In this document: positions 8,820 to 14,897 of the stretch, piece after piece
How positions within the stretch are numbered: the stretch's first letter is position 1
How the letters are laid out: every line of letters begins with the position of its first letter
From: JAEKLB01 sp050249235
Lineage (GTDB): Bacteria > Actinomycetota > Acidimicrobiia > Acidimicrobiales > CADCSY01
Direction: 5' to 3'
Assembly: GCA_050249235.1 (NCBI GenBank)
Contig: JBFWQW010000041.1
Span: forward strand, 1-22,849
DNA: 22,849 nucleotides
The notes under the pieces: model-generated
Databases searched by the model: none
What the model was told of the DNA's origin: nothing
Seen by the model: only the letters and a program-made list of their open reading frames with translations
Position numbers and translations under genes: made by a program

Positions 8820-8868
8820 GAACTGGGTGCCCCTGAAGCCGCCCTGCGGCTTCAGTGGCACCCAGTTC
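8820..8868. repeat. 49-nt palindromic (REP-like) element, copy 3 (most perfect)
   Basis: Arms GAACTGGGTGCC/GGCACCCAGTTC plus inner stem CTGAAGCCGC/GCGGCTTCAG with triloop CCT give a 23-position stem with a single mismatch. It lies between the polA stop and the DUF559 start and could also act as the polA terminator. Confidence 0.95.
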
Positions 8869-8888
8869 GCAAGGGGGTTCGCAAGGGG
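8865..8888. repeat. 12-bp tandem duplication at the edge of palindromic copy 3
   Basis: GTTCGCAAGGGG occurs twice head to tail. The first unit starts inside the right arm of copy 3. It looks like slippage or a rearrangement scar at the element border. Confidence 0.85.
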
Positions 8889-8916
8889 GCGGGCGAGAGG
8901 CCGAGGCGGGCGGGGA

Positions 8917-11622
8917 CTACTTGGCGGTTGCCCAGGAGTCGCCGAAGGACAGGTTGACCTCGAGGGGGACGCACAGCTCGCAGGCGGCGGCCATGGTGGT
9001 GCGGACCAGGTCGGCCATGGCGTCGTGCTCGTCGGGCGGGACCTCGAGGATCACCTCGTCGTGGACCTGGAGGATGAGCCGGCTGGCCGCGCCCCGCTCC
9101 TCCAGCGCCCGGTCGAGCTCGACGAGGGCCACCTTGAAGATGTCGGCGGCCAGGCCCTGGATCCCGGCGTTCATGGCCTGGCGCTCGCCGGCCTGGCGGA
9201 TGCGGAAGTTCGGCGACGACAGCTCCGGGATGGGCCGGCGCCGGCCCATCATCGTCTCCGTGTAGCCCCGCTGGCGGGCCTCGGCGACGGTCCGCTCCAT
9301 GTACGCCTTCACGTTGGGGAAGGCCACGAAGTAGGCGTCGAGGATCTCGGCCGCCTCGGCCACGGGGATCGACAGGCGCTGGGCCAGCCCGTACGACTCC
9401 ATGCCGTAGGCCAGCCCGTAGGACACCATCTTCGCCTTGGCCCGCTGGTCGGGGCGCACGGCGTCCTCCGCCACGCCGAACACCCGTGCCGCGGTGGTGG
9501 TGTGGATGTCCTCGCCGTTGGTGAACGCCCCGACGAGGCCGGGGTCGTCGGCCAGGTGGGCGATCACCCGCAGCTCGATCTGGTTGTAGTCGGCCACCAG
9601 CAGCTCGTAGCCGGGCGCGGGCACGAAGGCCCGCCGGAAGAGCCGGCCCTCGTCGGTGCGGACCGGGATGTTGTGGAGGTTGGGCTGGTCGGACGACAGG
9701 CGTCCGGTGCGGGCCACGGTCTGGGTGAAGTTGGCGTGGATGCGGCCGTCGGCGGCGACCTCGGCGATCAGGCCCTCGCCGTAGGTGGACCGCAGCTTCT
9801 CGACCTCGCGGTAGCGCAGGAGGAGCTCGATGATCGGGTGCAGCCCCTTGAGCTTCTCGAGCGACGCGGCGTCGGTGGAGTAGCCGGTCTTCGTCTTCTT
9901 CTGCGGCGCCAGCCCCAGCTCGTCGAACAGGACCTCGCGCAGCTGGGGCGTGGAGTTCACCTTGAAGGGCCGGCCGGCGGCCTCCTGGATGGCGACCTCG
10001 AGCTCGCCGGCCTCCTTGGCCAGCCGGTCGTTGAGCCCCCGGAGATAGGCGGCGTCGACGGCGACGCCGACGTGCTCCATCCGGGCCAGCACCCGCACCA
10101 GCGGCCGCTCGATCGTGTCGTAGAGGTGGCGCAGGCCCTGGCTCGCCAGCGCCTCGGTGACCGCCGGGGCCAGCCGGGCCACCGCCGCGGCCAGGCGCCC
10201 GGTCCCGGCCGGGAGGTCGTCGCCCCGGCCGTCGAGGTCGAGCATCCCTTCCAGCGGAGCCGCCGCCGCGCCCGCCGCCGGGTCGAGCGTGAGCCCGGTG
10301 TAGCGGAGCAGGAGGTCGGACGGCTGGTACGACGCCTGGGCCGGGTCGAGCAGGTAGCAGGCGACCTCGGTGTCGATGTCGAGCGTGCGGACGTCGACGC
10401 CGAGCGCGAGCAGCGACCGCATGAGGGCCTTGGCCCCGTGGGTGGCGACCGGCCGGCCGCCCTCGGCCACGAGCGTCCGGAGGGCGTCGAGCACGCGGGG
10501 CGCCCGGAGCACGTCGCCGGCGATCCATGACGCCCGGCCGGCGTCGGGCGCGGTGACGACGGCGAGGCCGGCGAGCGGCGACCGGCCCGGCGCACCCTCC
10601 CAGGCGGCCGCCAGCGGGAGCGCCGGCTCGGCCGACCCCCCGGCCAGGTCGGCCAGGAGGGCGACGGCGGCGTCCTCGCCCGCCACCACCTCGGTCTCGC
10701 ACGCCAGCCGCCCGGTGCCCTCGGCGACCGGCAGGGGCGCGTCGCCCGCTTCGGCCACCGCCTCGACGAGCCGCTCGTAGAGCGTCCGGAACTCGAGGAA
10801 GTTGAAGACCTTGTGCACCTCGTCGCCGTCGAAGGGCACCCGGACCAGGTCGTCGGGACCGACGTCGAGCGGCACCTGGCGGTCGAGCACCATCAGCCGC
10901 ACGTTCTTGCGGACCTGCACCTCGTGGGCGGCCAGGTTCTCCCGGAGCTTCGGCGACAGGTCGGCCAGGTTGGCGAAGATCCCGTCGAGGCCGCCGTAGG
11001 TGTTGATGAGCTTGGCCGCCGTCTTCTCCCCCACGCCCGGGACCCCGGGCAGGTTGTCGGACGGGTCGCCCCGCATGGCCGCGTACTGCGGGTACTCGGC
11101 GGGGGTGACGCCGGTGCGCTCCTTGATGCCGGCCTCGTCGTAGAAGGCGTAGTCGCTCACCCCCCGCCGGTTGTAGAGGACCTTCACGTGCGGGTCCTCC
11201 ACCAGCTGGTAGGCGTCGCGGTCGCCGGTGACGATGACGACGTCGTCGCCCCGGTCGCGGCCCTGGGTGGCCAGCGTGGCGATGATGTCGTCGGCCTCGA
11301 AGCCGGCCACCTCGATCATCGGGATCCGGAGGGCGTCGCACACCTGGCGCACCAGGCCGAGCTGCTGGCGGAGGATGTCGGGCGCCGCCTCCCGCTGCGC
11401 CTTGTAGGCCGGCTCCTCGACGTGGCGGAACGTCGGTTCGGGCCGGTCCCACGCCACCGCCAGGGCGGTGGGGCGGTGGTCGCGCAGCAGGTTCACCAGC
11501 ATCGAGGTGAAGCCGTACACGGCGTTGGTGACCTGGCCCGAGGCCGTCGCCATGTCGGTGGGCAGCGCGAAGAAGGCCCGGTACGTCAGCGAGTTGCCGT
11601 CGAGGAGCAGGAGGGTGCCCAT
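8917..11622 (-). CDS. polA: DNA polymerase I
   Basis: Pol I fills gaps in repair and removes Okazaki primers. The 901-residue protein has an N-terminal 5'-nuclease domain (LLLDGNSLTYRAFFALP, VAGFEADDIIATLA, VIVTGDRDAYQLV, MRGDPSDNLPGVPGVGEKTA). A middle 3'-5' exonuclease-like domain of about residues 310-490 lacks the DxE and later Asp residues needed for proofreading. The C-terminal polymerase domain has motif A VADYNQIELRVIAHL (Asp678), O-helix RAKAKMVSYGLAYG (Lys731, Tyr735) and motif C QVHDEVILEVP (Asp855, Glu856). Tyr735 stands where E. coli has Phe762. ATG at 11622 is followed by a normal start (MGTLLLLDGNSL). A TAACGT hexamer ends nine bases upstream. The gene lies 70 bp downstream of pdtaR on the same strand, as in mycobacterial gene order. 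Confidence 0.98.
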   Translation of the reverse strand: MGTLLLLDGNSLTYRAFFALPTDMATASGQVTNAVYGFTSMLVNLLRDHRPTALAVAWDRPEPTFRHVEEPAYKAQREAAPDILRQQLGLVRQVCDALRIPMIEVAGFEADDIIATLATQGRDRGDDVVIVTGDRDAYQLVEDPHVKVLYNRRGVSDYAFYDEAGIKERTGVTPAEYPQYAAMRGDPSDNLPGVPGVGEKTAAKLINTYGGLDGIFANLADLSPKLRENLAAHEVQVRKNVRLMVLDRQVPLDVGPDDLVRVPFDGDEVHKVFNFLEFRTLYERLVEAVAEAGDAPLPVAEGTGRLACETEVVAGEDAAVALLADLAGGSAEPALPLAAAWEGAPGRSPLAGLAVVTAPDAGRASWIAGDVLRAPRVLDALRTLVAEGGRPVATHGAKALMRSLLALGVDVRTLDIDTEVACYLLDPAQASYQPSDLLLRYTGLTLDPAAGAAAAPLEGMLDLDGRGDDLPAGTGRLAAAVARLAPAVTEALASQGLRHLYDTIERPLVRVLARMEHVGVAVDAAYLRGLNDRLAKEAGELEVAIQEAAGRPFKVNSTPQLREVLFDELGLAPQKKTKTGYSTDAASLEKLKGLHPIIELLLRYREVEKLRSTYGEGLIAEVAADGRIHANFTQTVARTGRLSSDQPNLHNIPVRTDEGRLFRRAFVPAPGYELLVADYNQIELRVIAHLADDPGLVGAFTNGEDIHTTTAARVFGVAEDAVRPDQRAKAKMVSYGLAYGMESYGLAQRLSIPVAEAAEILDAYFVAFPNVKAYMERTVAEARQRGYTETMMGRRRPIPELSSPNFRIRQAGERQAMNAGIQGLAADIFKVALVELDRALEERGAASRLILQVHDEVILEVPPDEHDAMADLVRTTMAAACELCVPLEVNLSFGDSWATAK

Positions 11623-11631
11623 GCCGTGCTC

Positions 11632-11637
11632 ACGTTA
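11632..11637 (-). promoter_or_regulatory. -10-like TAACGT hexamer for polA
   Basis: TAACGT on the minus strand ends nine bases before the polA ATG, placing the transcript start within about two bases of the start codon. The -35 region is not recognisable. Confidence 0.4.
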
Positions 11638-11692
11638 GGGCCAGACCAAATCCGCCGTCCGGTCCGGCTCCCGGCCCGTTCGGCCCGCCCGA

Positions 11693-12298
11693 TCAGCCCC
11701 GATCGACCGACCCGTCGGGGGCGAGCGTGCCGTCGAGCACCCGCTCGGCGACGGAGCGCATCGTGGCCCGCTCCCGCATGGCGGTCTGCTGGACGAACCG
11801 GAAGGCGTCCTGCTCGCTCAGGGCGTGCCGGTCCATCAGCACGCCCTTGGCCCGGTCGACGGCCCGGCGGGTCTCGAGCTGGTCGTTGAGGTCCTTCACC
11901 TCGGACTCGAGGGCCTTCATCTCCTGGAACCGGCCGAGGGCCACCTCCACCGCCGGGATGAGCTCCGACCGCTGGAAGGGCTTGACCAGGTAGGCGAGGG
12001 CCCCGGCGTCGCGGGCCTGCTCGATCAGGTCGCGCTGCGAGAAGGCGGTGAGGATCAGCACCGCCGACTCGCGGGTGGTGTTGATCTCGCGGGCCGCGGC
12101 CAAGCCGTCCATGCCCGGCATCTTCACGTCGAGGATGACGACGTCGGGCACCAGCTCGCGCACGAGGCGGACGGCCTCGTCGCCCCGCCCGGTCTCGCCG
12201 ACCACCTCGTAGCCCTCCTCCTCGAGGGTCTCCTTGAGGTCGAGGCGGATGATGGCCTCGTCCTCTGCGATCACCACCCGGGCCGGGCTCACCTCCAC
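11693..12298 (-). CDS. pdtaR: ANTAR-domain response regulator (PdtaR-like)
   Basis: The 201-residue protein has an N-terminal receiver domain with acidic pocket Glu12-Asp13, phosphoacceptor Asp57 (VVILDVKMPGMDG), Thr84 and Lys106 (YLVKPF). A short coiled linker (EMKALESEVKDLNDQLETRR) leads to a C-terminal ANTAR RNA-binding domain (RAVDRAKGVLMDRHALSEQD then AFRFVQQTAMRERATMRSVA). ANTAR regulators act as antiterminators or RNA binders. In mycobacteria PdtaR is phosphorylated by the kinase PdtaS, which is encoded elsewhere; no kinase is seen here either. GTG at 12298 overlaps the upstream coiled-coil gene by 10 bases. An in-frame GTG at 12292 giving a four-base GTGA overlap is an equal alternative. 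Position next to polA matches the mycobacterial locus. Confidence 0.94.
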   Translation of the reverse strand: MEVSPARVVIAEDEAIIRLDLKETLEEEGYEVVGETGRGDEAVRLVRELVPDVVILDVKMPGMDGLAAAREINTTRESAVLILTAFSQRDLIEQARDAGALAYLVKPFQRSELIPAVEVALGRFQEMKALESEVKDLNDQLETRRAVDRAKGVLMDRHALSEQDAFRFVQQTAMRERATMRSVAERVLDGTLAPDGSVDRG

Positions 12299-12582
12299 GC
12301 CGCCACGAGGCGGTCGAGCAGCTCGTCCTGCGTGCGCTCGAGTTCCGCGAGCTCGCCGACCAGGTCGGCGCGGTGCCGGGCCATGGCGTCGGCGTGACGC
12401 TGCGCCTCCTCGTGCTCACGCTCTGCGATCGGCGTCTCGGACACGAGGGCCCGGAGGCGGGCGTCCTCGGCCGTCTCGGCCAGCACCGCCAGCTGCTCGT
12501 CGACGACCGCCAGCTCCTCGCGGAGCACCCGCTGGCGGTTCACGACATCGTCGAGCCGTCGCTCGAGCAGGGACCGGGACAT
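12289..12582 (-). CDS. Small coiled-coil protein upstream of pdtaR, function unknown
   Basis: The 97 residues are almost entirely heptad-like and highly charged (LLERRLDDVVNRQRVLREEL, ELAVLAETAEDARLRALV, EREHEEAQRHADAMARHRAD, ELAELERTQDELLDRL), predicting a long helical coiled coil or hairpin without membrane segments or cysteines. I do not recognise a named family. Its stop codon lies within the start region of the PdtaR-like regulator, so the two are probably translationally coupled and may work together. ATG at 12582 is preceded at eight bases by TACACT, suggesting that it heads the operon with a near-leaderless mRNA. Codon usage is the same as in its neighbours and the antisense frames are less protein-like, which supports it being real. 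Confidence 0.82.
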   Translation of the reverse strand: MSRSLLERRLDDVVNRQRVLREELAVVDEQLAVLAETAEDARLRALVSETPIAEREHEEAQRHADAMARHRADLVGELAELERTQDELLDRLVAAWR

Positions 12583-12590
12583 CGGCCGGG

Positions 12591-12596
12591 AGTGTA
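12591..12596 (-). promoter_or_regulatory. -10-like TACACT hexamer for the coiled-coil/pdtaR operon
   Basis: TACACT on the minus strand ends eight bases before the ATG at 12582. It lies in the 116-bp divergent region shared with malQ. Confidence 0.4.
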
Positions 12597-12686
12597 GATG
12601 CGGACCCCTCCCGGGCCGGCACGGCTTCCGCCCCCTCGGCTCGCCGACCCTTGCCCCACCCGGCCTTCGGGAGCGGGCTGGTTGGG

Positions 12687-12692
12687 TACCGT
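12687..12692 (+). promoter_or_regulatory. -10-like TACCGT hexamer for malQ (leaderless)
   Basis: TACCGT ends six bases before the malQ GTG, so the first transcribed base would fall at the start codon. The same hexamer precedes bcp at seven bases. Confidence 0.45.
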
Positions 12693-12698
12693 CCGACG

Positions 12699-14651
12699 GT
12701 GGAGCTCGGTCCGTGGGGCGTGGACGAGGGCTACTGGGACGTGGGCGGCCGCTGGCACGAGCCGTCGGCGGCGACCCGCGAGGCCCTCCGCCGAGCCATG
12801 ACCGCCGGTCTCCCCGGGCCCGACCCCGACCCCGACCGCGACCCCGACCGTTGGCAGGGGGGGCCGCCGCCGGGGCCGCCGATGTGGTTCGTGCGGGCCG
12901 GCACCGCCCACTACCTGCAGGGGCCGGCCGACCTGGTGCTCGAGGACGGCACGGCGGTCCGGGCCGACGAGGCCCTGCCCCCCGACCTGCCGATGGGCTA
13001 CCACGACCTGCACCCCCGCGACGGTGGCGCCGTCACCCGCCTCGTGGTCACGCCCGGCCGCTGCCACCTCCCGCCCGACCTCCGGATCTGGGGCCTGTCC
13101 ACCCAGCTCTATGCGTCTCGCTCCCGCGCCAGCTGGGGCATCGGCGACCTGGCCGACCTCCGCCGCCTCGGCGGGTGGGCCGCGGGGCGGGGCGCCCGGG
13201 TGCTGGCCGTCAGCCCACTGCACGCCCCGGGACCGGCCCACCCGGTCGACCCGAGCCCCTACCACCCGTCGAGCCGCCGCCACCTCAACCCGCTCCACCT
13301 CCGGGTGGAGGAGGTGCCGGGCGCGGCCGGCCTCGCCGAGCTCGGCCCGGCGGCCGCGGCCGGCCGGGCCCTGCTCGCCGACCGCCGCATCGACCGCGAC
13401 CGGGTGTGGGCCCTCAAGCGCCCCGCGCTCGAGGCCGCCTTCGCCCGCTCGGGCGACGACACCCGGCTCGACGCCTTCGTCGCCGGTCGGCCGTCGGTGA
13501 CCGGCTGGGCCACCTTCGCCGCGATCGCCGACGTGCACGGCAACGACTGGCGGCGGTGGCCCGACGGGCTCCGCCGGCCGGACGGGCCGGCCGTCGCCGC
13601 CTTCGCGGCCGGCCACGGTCGGGAGATCCGGTTCCACGCGTGGCTCCAGTGGGCCCTCGACCTCCAGCTGGCCGCCGCCGCGGCCACCATCGGGCTGGTC
13701 CAGGACCTGGCCGTGGGCTTCGACGCCGGGGGCGCCGACGCCTGGGAGCTCCAGGACCTGCTGGCCCTCGACATGCGGATCGGCGCTCCGCCTGACGAGT
13801 TCAACGGCGACGGCCAGAACTGGGGACTGCCGCCGTTCGTGCCCTGGCGGCTCCGAGACGCCCGCTACGGGCCCTTCGTCGAGACGGTGCGGGCCGCCCT
13901 GCGCCACCTCGGGCCGGCGGCCGGGGCCGCCGGGGCGACGGGCCCGGCCGGCGGGCTGCGGGTCGACCACGTGATGGGGCTGTTCCGCCTCTTCTGGGTG
14001 CCGCTCGGGGAGGGGCCGACGGGCGGTGCCTACGTGCGCTACCCGGCCGGCGAGCTGCTCGACATCCTCGCCCTCGAGAGCCACCGGGTCGGGGCCTTCG
14101 TGGTCGGCGAGGACCTCGGCACGGTGGAGGACTCGGTGCGCTCCGAGCTGGCCGACCGCCAGGTCCTCTCCTACCGCCTCCTCTGGTTCGAGGAGGGCGA
14201 GCCGCCCCACTGGCCCCGCCAGTCCTTCGGCGCGCTCTCCACCCACGACCTGCCCACGACGGCCGGGCTGTGGCTCGGCACCGATCCCGACGCCGCCGAG
14301 CTCGGGCGGGTGCGCCACCGCCTGGCCCGGGCCGTGGGCCGCCCCGACGCCCCGCCCGATCCCGACGGCACCGACCCCGCCGCCGCCGGCACCGGGGACG
14401 CCGCGGCCGACGAGCTCGACCGGGTGATCCTCGACCGGGTGATCGTCGACGCCCACCGGGCCCTCGGCCGGGCCGCCTCCCGGGTGGTGGTGGCCTCGCT
14501 CGACGACCTCCTCGCGGTGCGCGAGCGACCCAACCTCCCCGGGACCGTCGTGACGTCGAACTGGACCACGGCACTGCCCGAGCCGCTCGAGTCGCTCGAG
14601 GACTCCCCCCTCGCCGGGGAGGTGCTCGACGCGCTCGGCTCGACCAGGTGA
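12699..14651 (+). CDS. malQ: 4-alpha-glucanotransferase (amylomaltase, GH77)
   Basis: MalQ moves alpha-1,4-glucan segments between maltodextrins in glycogen and maltose metabolism. The 650-residue product has an N-terminal region typical of the longer bacterial MalQ type (WDVGGRWHEPS, WFVRAGTAHYLQGPADLVLE). The catalytic barrel then starts at RIWGLSTQLYASRSRASWGI. Active-site motifs are present: LRVDHVMGLFRLFWVP with nucleophile Asp423, VVGEDLGTVE with acid/base Glu471, and LSTHDLPTTAGLW with Asp517. NGDGQNWGLPPF is the conserved Q-N-W-G segment. I chose GTG at 12699 because it directly precedes the first conserved residues and a TACCGT hexamer sits at leaderless distance. The frame is open much further upstream but would overlap the divergent genes. 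A short Asp-Pro repeat (DPDPDRDPDRW) near residue 40 comes from a CCCCGAC-type DNA repeat. The tRNA gene follows. Confidence 0.95.
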   Translation: MELGPWGVDEGYWDVGGRWHEPSAATREALRRAMTAGLPGPDPDPDRDPDRWQGGPPPGPPMWFVRAGTAHYLQGPADLVLEDGTAVRADEALPPDLPMGYHDLHPRDGGAVTRLVVTPGRCHLPPDLRIWGLSTQLYASRSRASWGIGDLADLRRLGGWAAGRGARVLAVSPLHAPGPAHPVDPSPYHPSSRRHLNPLHLRVEEVPGAAGLAELGPAAAAGRALLADRRIDRDRVWALKRPALEAAFARSGDDTRLDAFVAGRPSVTGWATFAAIADVHGNDWRRWPDGLRRPDGPAVAAFAAGHGREIRFHAWLQWALDLQLAAAAATIGLVQDLAVGFDAGGADAWELQDLLALDMRIGAPPDEFNGDGQNWGLPPFVPWRLRDARYGPFVETVRAALRHLGPAAGAAGATGPAGGLRVDHVMGLFRLFWVPLGEGPTGGAYVRYPAGELLDILALESHRVGAFVVGEDLGTVEDSVRSELADRQVLSYRLLWFEEGEPPHWPRQSFGALSTHDLPTTAGLWLGTDPDAAELGRVRHRLARAVGRPDAPPDPDGTDPAAAGTGDAAADELDRVILDRVIVDAHRALGRAASRVVVASLDDLLAVRERPNLPGTVVTSNWTTALPEPLESLEDSPLAGEVLDALGSTR

Positions 14652-14669
14652 CGGCGGGGGCGTGGGGCC

Positions 14670-14675
14670 TACGCT
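14670..14675 (+). promoter_or_regulatory. -10-like TACGCT hexamer before the tRNA
   Basis: TACGCT ends nine bases before the first tRNA base. An identical hexamer (14799) precedes the fabD operon. Confidence 0.4.
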
Positions 14676-14684
14676 GACCGGCGC

Positions 14685-14758
14685 GCTCCCGTAGCCCAAC
14701 CGGCAGAGGCGCGCGACTCAAAATCGCGTCAGTGTGGGTTCGAATCCCACCGGGAGCA
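14685..14758 (+). tRNA. tRNA with anticodon CAA (nominally Leu), short variable loop
   Basis: A 74-nt cloverleaf is complete. The acceptor stem is GCTCCCG/CGGGAGC and the D-arm is GCC...GGC. The anticodon stem CGCGA/TCGCG encloses loop CTCAAAA, giving anticodon CAA at 14719-14721. The T-arm is GTGGG/CCCAC with loop TTCGAAT, and the discriminator is A. The CCA end is not encoded (CCC follows). The variable region is only five bases (TCAGT), whereas bacterial leucine tRNAs normally carry a long extra arm. The decoding identity is therefore not certain even though CAA reads the leucine codon UUG. Confidence 0.9.
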
Positions 14759-14798
14759 CCCGCCCGCAGCGGTCCCACCCCGACGAGGAGCAGGGGTT

Positions 14799-14804
14799 TA
14801 CGCT
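14799..14804 (+). promoter_or_regulatory. -10-like TACGCT hexamer for the fab operon
   Basis: TACGCT in GGGGTTTACGCTGCC would start a transcript near 14811 with a leader of about 80 nt before fabD. No good -35 is visible and nearby TACGTA (14813) is an alternative. Confidence 0.35.
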
Positions 14805-14876
14805 GCCAGCCCTACGTACCTGCCCGTGAGACGTCCGCCGTGCCCGAGGCACCCGAAGCGTGACCTGGAGGACCCA

Positions 14877-14897
14877 GTGCGAGCGCAGACCGCATGA
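14877..14897 (+). promoter_or_regulatory. Six-codon leader minicistron overlapping the fabD start
   Basis: GTG at 14877 has the strong ribosome site GGAGG five bases upstream, and reads six codons (MRAQTA) to a TGA that overlaps the fabD ATG as ATGA. The fabD ATG itself lies too far (22 bases) from that GGAGG to use it. This arrangement suggests that ribosomes reach fabD by termination-reinitiation. It could also be fortuitous. Confidence 0.5.

Noticed and set aside
4757..8836. Plus-strand open frame of over 1300 codons across coaE, rpsA, the methyltransferase and the nuclease
   Set aside because: It lies antisense to four well-supported genes and has low-complexity Val-Asp-Glu-Leu composition.
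7732..8868. CRISPR array
   Set aside because: Repeats are palindromic, irregularly spaced (72 bp and about 1 kb), without uniform spacers or cas genes.
7732..8868. Insertion sequence or transposon
   Set aside because: There is no transposase-like gene; the bracketed gene is a DUF559 nuclease and no target-site duplication was found, only a 12-bp tandem repeat beside one copy.
8852..11452. Second long minus-strand frame within polA
   Set aside because: It overlaps polA in another frame and is Arg/Gly/Pro-rich with no motifs.
12540..14699. Long minus-strand frame opposite malQ
   Set aside because: It is antisense to a gene with intact GH77 catalytic motifs and has no recognisable domain.
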